Shown one piece after another: positions 6,615-13,705 of a stretch of 50,655 bases of DNA. Position numbers and translations under genes: made by a program. This stretch comes from a virus. Location: the IMG/VR virus record IMGVR_UViG_3300007345_000058, positions 1 through 50,655 of that record; one strand, written 5' to 3'. Position 1 is the stretch's first letter. Each line of letters starts with the position of its first letter. The notes beneath the pieces were generated by a model. That model did not search any database and was not told the origin of the DNA. It was given only the letters and a program-made list of their open reading frames with translations.

Positions 6615-6813
6615 AGATGTAACTAATTCCCCAAAAGATTGGGAAGATTTTTGGTACTCTCCAGAAAAGTATGGTAGTTGGGATTCTATGTTTGAAGAAT
6701 CTATTGCATCTCTATCAAAACGAAAATTGAAACTTCTGTCTGAAATTGAAGAAATCAATCTACAAATTGAACATTTACGTCAACAAAAAGAAAGTATACA
6801 TAAAGTAACTTAA
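6607..6813 (+). CDS. Small coiled-coil protein
   Basis: A 68-residue protein from ATG 6607. The N-terminal half is aromatic and acidic (WEDFWYSPEKYGSWDSMFEE); the C-terminal half is a long amphipathic helix (LKLLSEIEEINLQIEHLRQQ) that predicts a coiled coil. No family recognised. Confidence 0.55.
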   Translation: MIEDVTNSPKDWEDFWYSPEKYGSWDSMFEESIASLSKRKLKLLSEIEEINLQIEHLRQQKESIHKVT

Positions 6814-6822
6814 ACGATAGTT

Positions 6823-7485
6823 ATGAACATATTTGAAATAAACTCTTCTTTTGATATAGATGTAGAAGAGTTTATGGATAGTAAAATTTATACAATTAGT
6901 AATTTTTATCGCTATCCCGATAAAGTTATTAATTATATAAATTCAAGGAAAACACCACTTTGGAAAAGTGGTGAAGATAAAAGAAATAATATAACCAATA
7001 ATTCTATTTTATTCGATGATAGGAGGTTAGAGGAAGTAAATCCCGATGTAGATATTGTATATAATTTCTTATGTGATCTTCTTAAAACAGAACCAGTAGA
7101 TCATTATCAAAGAACAATTGTAACTAACAAAACTAAATTATTACATAAAGGATTCAATGACTATGAAAACTGTTATTGGTACCCACATAATGATACTGGT
7201 CTCAATGCAATTGTTTATTTAAATGAGGAAACTACTGCAGGAACTAACTTGTATGCACCACAACTCATTTATCCAAAAAACCCAAGAGAACCTGAACATC
7301 TTTGGCCTTGGAAACCTAGACATCTTTGGCCATTAGCAAAAACTATCACTGCTAGATATAATACTATGTCTATTTTTGATGGGCATAAGTTTTACCATGG
7401 TATGTCTGTAAATGATGAGTTGTGGTTTAAAAAATATAGACTAAATCAGGTTTTCTTTCTAAAACCTACGGAGTTGAATAAATGA
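6823..7485 (+). CDS. Putative 2OG-Fe(II) oxygenase-family protein
   Basis: A 220-residue protein. The core WYPHNDTGLNAIVYLNEE contains an H-x-D pair (His122, Asp124). A distal His sits in DGHKFYHGM (His192), and Arg206 follows in YRLNQVFF. This HxD...H...R order matches the double-stranded beta-helix of 2-oxoglutarate/Fe(II) dioxygenases, which are common in cyanophages. The substrate is unknown. An odd tandem motif, EHLWPW then RHLWPL (about 159-171), lies between the iron ligands. It is an AT-rich gene that overlaps the next start by four bases. Confidence 0.65.
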   Translation: MNIFEINSSFDIDVEEFMDSKIYTISNFYRYPDKVINYINSRKTPLWKSGEDKRNNITNNSILFDDRRLEEVNPDVDIVYNFLCDLLKTEPVDHYQRTIVTNKTKLLHKGFNDYENCYWYPHNDTGLNAIVYLNEETTAGTNLYAPQLIYPKNPREPEHLWPWKPRHLWPLAKTITARYNTMSIFDGHKFYHGMSVNDELWFKKYRLNQVFFLKPTELNK

Positions 7486-7694
7486 AAACAGATACAAATG
7501 TAAATTTAAATGTTCAAGAATTGGGAGTTTTACTTTCCGCTTTAGAACTCCTAGAACATGTAGATGAGTGCCATATTGCAAAAGATTATGGTAGTGCTCC
7601 ATCACTCTATAATCGATTAAAAGAAATTTATAATAACCTTGATATTTCAATCTGTAGAACAGAAGATGACCCAATTTGTGAACCCTCATTCTAA
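7482..7694 (+). CDS. Small hypothetical protein
   Basis: A 70-residue protein (NVQELGVLLSALELLEHVDE) with a helical first half and an acidic Cys-containing tail. It is coupled to the oxygenase gene by ATGA. No domain recognised. Confidence 0.6.
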   Translation: MKTDTNVNLNVQELGVLLSALELLEHVDECHIAKDYGSAPSLYNRLKEIYNNLDISICRTEDDPICEPSF

Positions 7695-7695
7695 A

Positions 7696-7878
7696 ATGAA
7701 CGACCAAGACATTGAACAATTCATCAAAGCATTTGATGATTTTATGCAACACGCCGAAACTGAAATCGATTCACACAACAAGTGGAAAGAGGCAGAGCAA
7801 TATACTAATGAATTCTTTGAAAAGAAAGCATCGGAATTGGAAGTAACCGTTGATTACTATATTCAGGAGTTTGTCTAA
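7696..7878 (+). CDS. Small helical acidic protein
   Basis: A 60-residue protein from ATG 7696, one base after the previous stop. It is helical throughout (DIEQFIKAFDDFMQHAETEI, EAEQYTNEFFEKKASELEV). A longer start at 7639 would overlap the upstream gene. Function unknown. Confidence 0.55.
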   Translation: MNDQDIEQFIKAFDDFMQHAETEIDSHNKWKEAEQYTNEFFEKKASELEVTVDYYIQEFV

Positions 7879-8049
7879 ATGGATGAGCAGACAAAATTAA
7901 TCTTAGCATTGTACCAAGTTGAAGGGATCACGGGATTGACAAAGGATAATCCCTACAAACAGTTTATTTTCATGCACCTCAATTCAATCAAATGTGAATT
8001 AGAGAGGCAGTTGACAAATCTTACAACCGCTAGTAAAATCAAGGAGTAA
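7879..8049 (+). CDS. Small hypothetical protein
   Basis: A 56-residue protein starting right after the upstream stop. It is predicted as two helices (EQTKLILALYQVEG and FMHLNSIKCELERQLTNLT). No family recognised. AAGGAG at its very end can serve the next gene. Confidence 0.5.
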   Translation: MDEQTKLILALYQVEGITGLTKDNPYKQFIFMHLNSIKCELERQLTNLTTASKIKE

Positions 8050-8062
8050 TTTACACAAACCG

Positions 8063-8302
8063 ATGGCACAAAAGTTTCTCTACATTGTTGATCACTACAT
8101 TCCATTCCCGCGTTCTGAATATGGTGGCATTTGGAATATCATTGCAGAAAATGATGAAGAATGTTTTGACATCATTGCCGAAGAAGATGGTGGAGCAAAT
8201 GATGATTATTTTAAGCGTCTCAGGGAAAATATCATGAAAGCTCCAACATATGCTCTTGCAGAAGATGTAGAATCTGGTATTGTTGAACAGTTTACGACTT
8301 GA
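8063..8302 (+). CDS. Small hypothetical protein
   Basis: A 79-residue alpha/beta protein (MAQKFLYIVDHYIPFPRSEY, then GGIWNIIAENDEECFDIIAE). It is compatible with a small ferredoxin-like or ACT-like fold, but that is a guess. An AAGGAG element lies 13 bases upstream. Confidence 0.6.
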   Translation: MAQKFLYIVDHYIPFPRSEYGGIWNIIAENDEECFDIIAEEDGGANDDYFKRLRENIMKAPTYALAEDVESGIVEQFTT

Positions 8303-8305
8303 TCT

Positions 8306-8467
8306 ATGGCAAATCTTTATAAAGTAGTAGTTGAGTGCACATCTGGTTGGGAGCAATTAGAAACAACTGACCGAAAACTTACTAAAGAAGCAGCACTTGA
8401 GCGTATCAAACAACTTCTAGACGAAGGTTATAGTCCAGATAGAATTAGAGCAGTTTTTGATGATTGA
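8306..8467 (+). CDS. Small hypothetical protein
   Basis: A 53-residue protein (MANLYKVVVECTSGWEQLET) with beta-beta-alpha character, ending in a helix (TKEAALERIKQLLDEGYSPD). The pattern resembles very small phage proteins with one beta hairpin and one helix. It overlaps the next gene by eight bases. Confidence 0.55.
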   Translation: MANLYKVVVECTSGWEQLETTDRKLTKEAALERIKQLLDEGYSPDRIRAVFDD

Positions 8468-8750
8468 ACTTCCGCATGATTTTCCCCATGAACCTCCTGA
8501 AAACTACACTTATGAAGTTGAAACGTTTCGACCCAATGTATTACGTATTTGGTGTTGCAATCATTCTAAATTCACTTTCAACGATGGTGCTGTTGCAAAG
8601 AGTATTTGGGGATTCTACAACACAAAGAAGGGAACCTATCATGCGCCTATTAACTCCACCAAGTGTGGAGATCAGGTAAATATTGAAGACACCAGACCTT
8701 ACAGTGCGATGAGGTTGAACATAAGTCCTTTAGAAGCAGCATTTCTATGA
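8460..8750 (+). CDS. Hypothetical protein
   Basis: A 96-residue protein from ATG 8460. It contains NVLRIWCCNHSKFTFNDG then SIWGFYNTKKGTYHAPINS, which suggests a compact beta-rich fold with Cys-Cys and His residues. The family is not recognised. It is coupled at both ends by short overlaps. Confidence 0.65.
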   Translation: MIELPHDFPHEPPENYTYEVETFRPNVLRIWCCNHSKFTFNDGAVAKSIWGFYNTKKGTYHAPINSTKCGDQVNIEDTRPYSAMRLNISPLEAAFL

Positions 8751-9019
8751 CTTATATACCTGCTGTTGACGATTATGTTAAATGGGAACATAATGGAAAT
8801 TGTGATGAAGGATGGGTGTACTTTGTATGCCCAGATTACATCACAATAGAAGTAATGGTAAAGTGTAAAACTGATGAAAACATTAAAGATTGCCCTTTAC
8901 ATCAAAAAATACATGTTTTGGTACTTTGTTATGCATTTCAGTGGAATGAATTGAAATATATTGAGAGAAGAGAATGTCAAAAAGAACTACTTTATGGAGA
9001 TGGTGGGCAAAAGCAATAG
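8747..9019 (+). CDS. Hypothetical protein, Cys-containing
   Basis: A 90-residue protein with a beta-rich start (YIPAVDDYVKWEHNGNCDEG, then WVYFVCPDYITIEVMVKCKT). Five Cys residues are spread through it; the pattern is not a clear zinc ribbon. The family looks phage-specific. It overlaps the next gene by 46 bases. Confidence 0.6.
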   Translation: MTYIPAVDDYVKWEHNGNCDEGWVYFVCPDYITIEVMVKCKTDENIKDCPLHQKIHVLVLCYAFQWNELKYIERRECQKELLYGDGGQKQ

Positions 9020-9198
9020 GTGAGAAGGCAAGTAAAGATGATAAAGAATCTGATGCTGTTGCTAGAATTAGAACTATTATATTTTTAACTTATCTTATTA
9101 CCAACTGTTTTATTATTTCTGGTGTTATTCGGCACTGGAACAAAAAACCAACAACAATTAATCATTATGAAATACAGTGTCACTTACCTGAAAAATAA
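8974..9198 (+). CDS. Small membrane protein
   Basis: A 74-residue protein. A basic N-terminus (SKRTTLWRWWAKAIGEKASK) is followed by one transmembrane segment (TIIFLTYLITNCFIISGVI, about residues 34-52) and a short polar tail, so it is probably a single-pass inner-membrane protein with the N-terminus inside. It overlaps both neighbours. Confidence 0.6.
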   Translation: MSKRTTLWRWWAKAIGEKASKDDKESDAVARIRTIIFLTYLITNCFIISGVIRHWNKKPTTINHYEIQCHLPEK

Positions 9199-9322
9199 AA
9201 AGAACAAGAAAGCAAAACAAACGGCAGTTTTTTATAGTATTGAGGATGCCGTAATGTGGGAAAATCACGTTAAATCGCAGAATTGTGAAAATATAGAGAT
9301 TATTCCAATTTTTTCCGAATAA
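9167..9322 (+). CDS. Very small basic protein
   Basis: A 51-residue protein from ATG 9167 (MKYSVTYLKNKKNKKAKQTA), followed by a helix (SIEDAVMWENHVKSQ) and a strand. The beta-alpha-beta outline resembles tiny phage modulators. The ATG at 9167 was chosen because the upstream part of the frame lies in the membrane protein gene. Confidence 0.5.
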   Translation: MKYSVTYLKNKKNKKAKQTAVFYSIEDAVMWENHVKSQNCENIEIIPIFSE

Positions 9323-9323
9323 T

Positions 9324-9331
9324 GATAAATA
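9324..9331 (+). promoter_or_regulatory. T4-type late promoter for the adhesin gene
   Basis: GATAAATA lies 30 bases before the start of the glycine-rich structural gene, matching the NATAAATA late motif and the spacing seen before gp25, gp8 and the gene at 45124. It marks the switch from small early-type genes to a late structural unit. Confidence 0.65.
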
Positions 9332-9361
9332 ATTTCATAATTAGGAATTTCCCAGTAGGTA

Positions 9362-11512
9362 ATGTCGGAAACTAATAAAACTGAAGAATTGTTTGGTAGT
9401 GGTTCTATCAAATGGTCTGATCTTAGAGAGAACTTTAAGGGAAAAACTGATGGAACTCTAAATGCAAGAGAGCTTTATAGAGAAGCAGCTTCTGATGTTT
9501 ATAATTCTTATGTTCCAGATGCAGATGAGAATGCAAGCATACCTGCCATGGATTCTGGGGAACCATTATCTATGTCAGATTTTAGAGATACTGTAAAAGA
9601 AATTGTAGTAGAGCAGTCGGGAAGAAATGCTAATTATGATGCTGCAGGTTCTACTTACTGGGGTGGTAATTTAGATAAAAATGTAAAAAAATTATTGCGT
9701 ATTAAGGGGCAAGTATATAGTGAGGATGCCACTAGTTCGGCAATGTCTTGGTCTGGTAATGCTAATAATGTTGATATTTCAGTGCATGGTTCAGTGACTG
9801 GAATGTATGGTCTTAAAGGAACTGCAAGTAGAGCAAGTAGTCAAAATCCAGTTACTGGTGAACCTGATGGGCAAGATGGTGGACCAGCACTTGAGATTAC
9901 TGGTGTTCCTGAAAGTGATTTAATAGAAATTAAAATTGATGGTCAATCGGGCACGATTCGTGGTGGAGGTGGCGGCGGAGCTGCTGGAATTGGTGGAGTT
10001 TCTGGTGAAGATGGACTTGATGGTGCCGATGGTTCCGATGGTGATGCTGGTGCCGATGGTCCTGCTAATACAAATCCAGATTCTGGAAACCCTGGAGGAG
10101 GTGGATCTGGTGGACTTTTTGGAAGTGCTGGACAAATTGGGCAAGGTGGAATTGGATATAATCCAGGTGTAGGACCTGCTGGTGATGGTGGAGACAGTGG
10201 TGATGGTGGAGACGGTGGTGATGGTGGAAGAGGTGGAACAGGTGGAGATCCTGGTGCCGATGGTGCCGATGGTGCTCGTGGTGCTGATGGTAGTCCTGGT
10301 AAGTGTCAGGGTGTAACTGATCAACAAACAGAGCAGGCATGTGGTGATCCTGCACCAGCATGTCCTTCAGGTTGGGAAAGTAGAGAGCAGAGAGATTCTG
10401 GATCATGTGGTGGAAGAATGTGGGACTGGGGTGGAAATCAATATAGAACAAGAACTTGTAGAAGAATTGAGCAAGTTCAAGTATCTGGTGGCCAAGGTGG
10501 AGATGGTGGTGAAGGTGGAAGTGGCGGAACAGGTGGTAGTGGTGGACGAGGTGGAAACGGTGGAAGAGGCGGAACAGGTGGAAGAGGTGGACGAGGTGGA
10601 GCTGGTGGAGCTGGTGGAAACGGTGGAAATGGAAAAGGTTGGGGTGTGTCATATAATACGGCACAAAAGGGGCAAGATGGTGGAATAGCTGGAGAAGGGC
10701 AAGCAGGTGGAGATGGTGGAGCTGGGCAAGTTGGTGGAACAGGTTCTTCTGGTAGCAGAGGAGGCAGTGGTGGTTATGGTGGTTATGGTCAACAAGCTGA
10801 ATTTTGCCCTGGTGGATGGTCTGGCAGTGCCCAGGCTGGAGAGCAAGGTAAACGGGGTGAAGCAGGTGAGCAGGGAAAAACTGGACAAAAAGGACAAGAC
10901 GGGCAACCTGGTGAAGCTGGTCAAGCTGGGCAAGATGGAACGGCAGGGCAGAAGGGCACTGATGGTGCAGATGGTGGAGATTATGGTGCAGATGGTGGAA
11001 GTACACCTTATGGAAATGGTGGTACTGGTGGAAAGGCAATTGCAGGTGATGGTGGATATTACATTACACAATCTCAAGATAGAATTCTTGGTGCCACAGA
11101 AAATTCTGGATCGCAAGGTCGAACATCAGGAACACCGACAACATTTGTCAATAACATCACAACTATAACCGCAACACTGTCTGCAAGTTCCACAACATTT
11201 AATGAAGGTGAATCAATTGATTTTACAATCGCTGCAACCAATTGTGAGAATTCGACGACTTTATATTTCAGTGTGAGTGGATTTGCACTTGGACCGAATG
11301 ATTTAGAAGATCAACCAACAACAAATGATTACAAAACTGGAATTGTAAATGTCCAGAACAATACTGGAACATTTACGATTACATCTAAAACTGATGAAAT
11401 CACAGAAGAAGCACCTGAAAAGGAATTTTTAGTTGCTCTTCGATTAGACGGCACTGATGGTGAAATTCTTGATTATGTGTATATCACACTTCAAAATGTA
11501 ATTACAGAATAA
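9362..11512 (+). CDS. Glycine-rich, collagen-like structural protein (likely tail fibre adhesin)
   Basis: 716 residues. The N-terminus (1-160, FGSGSIKWSDLRENFKGKTD) looks like a virion attachment domain. Residues 201-314 and 374-425 are glycine-rich GGX runs, as in polyglycine-II adhesin tips. True Gly-X-Y collagen triplets occur at about 215-234 and 493-540. In between, residues 315-367 are Cys/Trp-rich (Cys315, 327, 334, 349, 366) with W-x-W and RTRTC, recalling a thrombospondin type 1 repeat. The C-terminus (about 597-716) is a beta domain (SASSTTFNEGESIDFTI) similar to Calx-beta repeats. It is probably a receptor-binding fibre or tip, by analogy with phage S16 gp38; the receptor is unknown. 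Confidence 0.7.
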   Translation: MSETNKTEELFGSGSIKWSDLRENFKGKTDGTLNARELYREAASDVYNSYVPDADENASIPAMDSGEPLSMSDFRDTVKEIVVEQSGRNANYDAAGSTYWGGNLDKNVKKLLRIKGQVYSEDATSSAMSWSGNANNVDISVHGSVTGMYGLKGTASRASSQNPVTGEPDGQDGGPALEITGVPESDLIEIKIDGQSGTIRGGGGGGAAGIGGVSGEDGLDGADGSDGDAGADGPANTNPDSGNPGGGGSGGLFGSAGQIGQGGIGYNPGVGPAGDGGDSGDGGDGGDGGRGGTGGDPGADGADGARGADGSPGKCQGVTDQQTEQACGDPAPACPSGWESREQRDSGSCGGRMWDWGGNQYRTRTCRRIEQVQVSGGQGGDGGEGGSGGTGGSGGRGGNGGRGGTGGRGGRGGAGGAGGNGGNGKGWGVSYNTAQKGQDGGIAGEGQAGGDGGAGQVGGTGSSGSRGGSGGYGGYGQQAEFCPGGWSGSAQAGEQGKRGEAGEQGKTGQKGQDGQPGEAGQAGQDGTAGQKGTDGADGGDYGADGGSTPYGNGGTGGKAIAGDGGYYITQSQDRILGATENSGSQGRTSGTPTTFVNNITTITATLSASSTTFNEGESIDFTIAATNCENSTTLYFSVSGFALGPNDLEDQPTTNDYKTGIVNVQNNTGTFTITSKTDEITEEAPEKEFLVALRLDGTDGEILDYVYITLQNVITE

Positions 11513-11515
11513 ATA
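11508..11515 (+). promoter_or_regulatory. Possible late promoter overlapping a stop codon
   Basis: AATAAATA overlaps the stop of the adhesin gene and lies 17 bases before the next start. It fits the relaxed late motif, so the zinc-ribbon genes may have their own late start besides read-through. Confidence 0.45.
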
Positions 11516-11532
11516 AAAACGAATTATTTTGA

Positions 11533-11973
11533 ATGAAAATGACTTTATCTAGACCTACGAATTTCATTAAAGAATATTATAAAAAGAACGGTAAAATATC
11601 ATTTACCGAAGAAGAAATAAACAAGTTCTGCGAACTATTGATGGCAATTTATTATAGGATAGTAAGTCCTAAATTTGAATCAAGTGAGAATATTGCAAAG
11701 AGAAGGATGAGCGTATGTAAGAAGTGCCCATACTTCAAAATCCATGAAGGCGGTGGTAAGCACTGTAATGCATGTGGATGTGATTTAAGCATTAAAACTA
11801 CAGTCGCGACTGAATGGTGCCCAGAGAAAAAGTGGGACATGGACATTGCAACAATACGCCAAAAAATGACAGAAGCAGTTGATATAATGAATGAGTTAAG
11901 AGACGAAGATTGGTATGATATGATGTCATTTGAAGATTATGAGGAGTGGCAGGCAAATGAAGCAGCAAAATAA
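11533..11973 (+). CDS. Zinc-ribbon protein (DUF6171-like), copy 1
   Basis: 146 residues. The centre RRMSVCKKCPYFK...HCNACGCDL...WCPEKKW has the C-x2-C...C-x2-C-x-C...C arrangement of DUF6171-type zinc ribbons found near structural genes in cyanophages. The N-terminus is a basic helix and the C-terminus is acidic (DEDWYDMMSFEDYEEWQ). It probably binds one zinc ion and has a structural or assembly role; function unknown. It follows the adhesin gene and overlaps its paralogue downstream by 17 bases. Confidence 0.7.
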   Translation: MKMTLSRPTNFIKEYYKKNGKISFTEEEINKFCELLMAIYYRIVSPKFESSENIAKRRMSVCKKCPYFKIHEGGGKHCNACGCDLSIKTTVATEWCPEKKWDMDIATIRQKMTEAVDIMNELRDEDWYDMMSFEDYEEWQANEAAK

Positions 11974-12259
11974 TCAATACCCATCAAAATTTGAGCAGGC
12001 AAAGAGTCTAGTTAGTTTAGTACAGGATGCTATTGTTGATGTGATGAAAGGGGAGCAAGTCTTCTCTACAGATGAATTGAAAGAGCAAAGAATGGCAATT
12101 TGTAAGAGTTGCGATCAATACAATGAGAAACACAATCGCTGTATGAAATGTGGTTGTTTTCTTGATAAGAAAGTATCTCTCAGTTCTGCTCGCTGCCCCT
12201 TGGACAAATGGGATGGCTCCGAGACTGGAAGCGCCGATTTTTACAATCCTTTCAGTTAA
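11957..12259 (+). CDS. Zinc-ribbon protein (DUF6171-like), copy 2
   Basis: 100 residues from ATG 11957 (MKQQNNQYPSKFEQAKSLVS). EQRMAICKSCDQYNEKHN followed by RCMKCGCFLDKKVSL and RCPLDKW repeats the cysteine pattern of the upstream gene, so the pair is probably an old tandem duplication. This copy has lost the acidic tail. Its stop TAA at 12257-12259 overlaps, tail to tail, the stop of the endonuclease on the other strand. Confidence 0.7.
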   Translation: MKQQNNQYPSKFEQAKSLVSLVQDAIVDVMKGEQVFSTDELKEQRMAICKSCDQYNEKHNRCMKCGCFLDKKVSLSSARCPLDKWDGSETGSADFYNPFS

Positions 12260-13020
12260 CCATAATACCAATAAAAACCACGCCAACTATAACGACCTGG
12301 GTGCTTTAAACTTTTGGTGAGTCCTGTACCATGACCACCAGCACCTAGTTCTTTTACACATGTTGCTATACTTTCAAAGCGGGGACCTAGTCTCTCCGTT
12401 TTTTTGTGTATGCCAAATATAGACTTCTTCTTCGATTTATCTTCAAGGATGGTCCATTTATACCCATAACATTTGTAATTGTTTCGGGCACAAACTAGTA
12501 AATTTGAATTCTTTCTTGGATTACCTGTAATTTCTTCTGCCGCTTCTCTTACAGTATCCCATGTTTTTATTTCACCAGTTTCTATATTTTTCCCCTGTAT
12601 TTTAAGACCTGATTTCTTACCATCACCTCTATCTTCATCTTTAATTGTATACCATGTATTATAATGTTCCTTAAGTTCGGGCACATGTATTACATCGTCT
12701 TCGATTGATTCTTCATCTTCTTCCTCTTCAATCGTTTCTATTTCTAATGTATTGTATCCATGAATATGAGAGTTATAATGTAATATCCAATATTTCTGTT
12801 TTTCTTCTAGTTCATGATCATTACATTCATCCAATTCTTTAATGTTAAATGAACTTACATCGAATTGTCTGAATGCTTTGTGCAGGGGCAATGAGGACAT
12901 TCTTTTGGATTGATCGATGTGGTGCTTCCAGATTTTGTTCATTGGTAGTGTGGTTTCACCCACATACTTACAATCGTTCTTTTTATTTGTAATCAGGTAT
13001 ATAATGCCTCTTTGTGCCAT
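12256..13020 (-). CDS. GIY-YIG homing endonuclease-like protein
   Basis: 254 residues. The N-terminal GIY-YIG domain has GIIYLITN (5-12), KYVGET (18-23), an LPLHKAFRQF helix, a plausible catalytic Glu in ELEEKQKYWI (Glu72/73) and GYNTLE (88-93). The Arg usually found before W-x-x-H is missing: the segment reads NKIWKHHI. An acidic linker (98-110) is followed by two repeats resembling NUMOD-type DNA-binding modules (KNIETGEIKTWDTVREAAEE, about 144-163; RFESIATCVKELGAGGHG then KSLKHPGRYSWRG, about 214-248). It is a free-standing mobile endonuclease and the only supported minus-strand gene; it nicks or cuts DNA if active. Confidence 0.85.
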   Translation of the reverse strand: MAQRGIIYLITNKKNDCKYVGETTLPMNKIWKHHIDQSKRMSSLPLHKAFRQFDVSSFNIKELDECNDHELEEKQKYWILHYNSHIHGYNTLEIETIEEEEDEESIEDDVIHVPELKEHYNTWYTIKDEDRGDGKKSGLKIQGKNIETGEIKTWDTVREAAEEITGNPRKNSNLLVCARNNYKCYGYKWTILEDKSKKKSIFGIHKKTERLGPRFESIATCVKELGAGGHGTGLTKSLKHPGRYSWRGFYWYYG

Positions 13021-13132
13021 TATTTGTGGTATTAGTACAGTTGTTTTATATAGTACGGTACTCTTTTTATAGTGTAAGGAACACTGTGTATGTTTTAGGG
13101 TGTTATTTCTAGATGTACACTCTAAAATGTTG

Positions 13133-13140
13133 TATAAATA
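13133..13140 (+). promoter_or_regulatory. TATAAATA late promoter motif in intergenic region
   Basis: A perfect TATAAATA lies upstream of the hairpin at 13192 and about 350 bases before the next gene, so any transcript from it would carry a long structured leader. The 466-bp stretch 13021-13486 contains no convincing gene, only this motif, the hairpin and the repeat array. Confidence 0.5.
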
Positions 13141-13191
13141 TAAAACTGTTTTTTGTATTGTGAGATACTTCGTGGTATGTGCCTGGTATTT

Positions 13192-13226
13192 CCACAGTGT
13201 CTCTTAAATGCCTTCGAGACATGTGG
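13192..13226 (+). other. Strong RNA hairpin, possible small RNA or processing site
   Basis: CCACA(g)TGTCTC pairs with GAGACATGTGG: eleven base pairs with one bulged G and a 12-base loop (13204-13215). It is not followed by a T tract, so it is not a classical terminator. It lies between a late promoter motif and the palindrome array. Confidence 0.5.
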
Positions 13227-13303
13227 ACTAAGCGAGCGTACCATAAGACGCGCAGTTTGTCAAGTCTAACGCCGCCGCGCCCCAGAAAAACGCTACGAGA
13301 TCG

Positions 13304-13441
13304 CTCGTCGAGATCCGCGCATTATATCATAACTCGTCGAGATATCATCATATCTTAACATTTCATCATTTTTTGTATAAATAATCTATTATAACTCGTC
13401 GAGATCCACGTGGGCGTTGTGGCTTGCAGTCTCGTCGAGAT
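13304..13441 (+). repeat. Array of four CTCGTCGAGAT repeats (palindromic)
   Basis: CTCGTCGAGAT occurs at 13304-13314, 13333-13343, 13395-13405 and 13431-13441. Its core CTCG-T-CGAG is a palindrome with one central base. Copies 2 and 3 share the longer ATAACTCGTCGAGAT. Spacing is irregular (29, 62, 36), so it is not a CRISPR. The last copy lies between the -35 and -10 of a promoter, as an operator would. Confidence 0.8.
13376..13383 (+). promoter_or_regulatory. TATAAATA late promoter motif inside the repeat array
   Basis: A perfect TATAAATA lies between palindrome copies 2 and 3. With the sigma70-type promoter at 13424-13452 it gives the downstream small genes a possible early and late start. 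Confidence 0.5.
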
Positions 13442-13452
13442 CATGATACAAT
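13424..13452 (+). promoter_or_regulatory. Sigma70-type promoter with embedded palindrome
   Basis: TTGCAG (13424-13429), a 17-base spacer and TACAAT (13447-13452) preceded by TGA (extended -10). Palindrome copy 4 fills most of the spacer (13431-13441). The start codon at 13487 gives a leader of about 28 bases. Confidence 0.65.
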
Positions 13453-13486
13453 ATACACGTGTTCAACACAATCGCTACGAGTTCCC

Positions 13487-13678
13487 ATGTACGACGATTA
13501 CGAGATCGATTTTTTCTGCGAGAACGATTTTAACATCGATGAAGATTCGTACTACGAGAATCATCAACGTTATAACAATATCATACGAGAGGATATCTAT
13601 CATCTCGATGATACTGATGATGAATACGAGCGCGATTCACAAGATTATCAGGCACTTGCGTATCATCATTATGCATGA
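13487..13678 (+). CDS. Small highly acidic protein
   Basis: A 63-residue Asp/Glu/Tyr-rich protein (MYDDYEIDFFCENDFNIDED), mostly hydrophilic and not recognised. The ATG at 13487 is chosen because it follows the promoter at 13424-13452; an earlier in-frame ATG at 13424 would lie inside that promoter. The reading frame is unusually rich in CGAG and CGAT words, echoing the upstream repeat. High acidity could suggest DNA mimicry, but this is speculation. Confidence 0.5.
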   Translation: MYDDYEIDFFCENDFNIDEDSYYENHQRYNNIIREDIYHLDDTDDEYERDSQDYQALAYHHYA

Positions 13679-13705
13679 TACAATATGTTCACAACACACA
13701 ACGAG

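Noticed and set aside
9920-11116. Long open frames on both strands inside the adhesin gene
   Set aside because: They arise from the GGN repeat composition of the glycine-rich gene, have repetitive His/Leu or Thr/Ser content and no start signals.
13177-13269. A 30-codon frame with an HTH-like stretch (CGLSERTIRRAV)
   Set aside because: Too short, overlaps the strong hairpin, no ribosome-binding site; most likely chance.
13304-13441. CRISPR array
   Set aside because: Repeats are 11 bases with irregular spacing and no cas genes are near; a regulatory array fits better.
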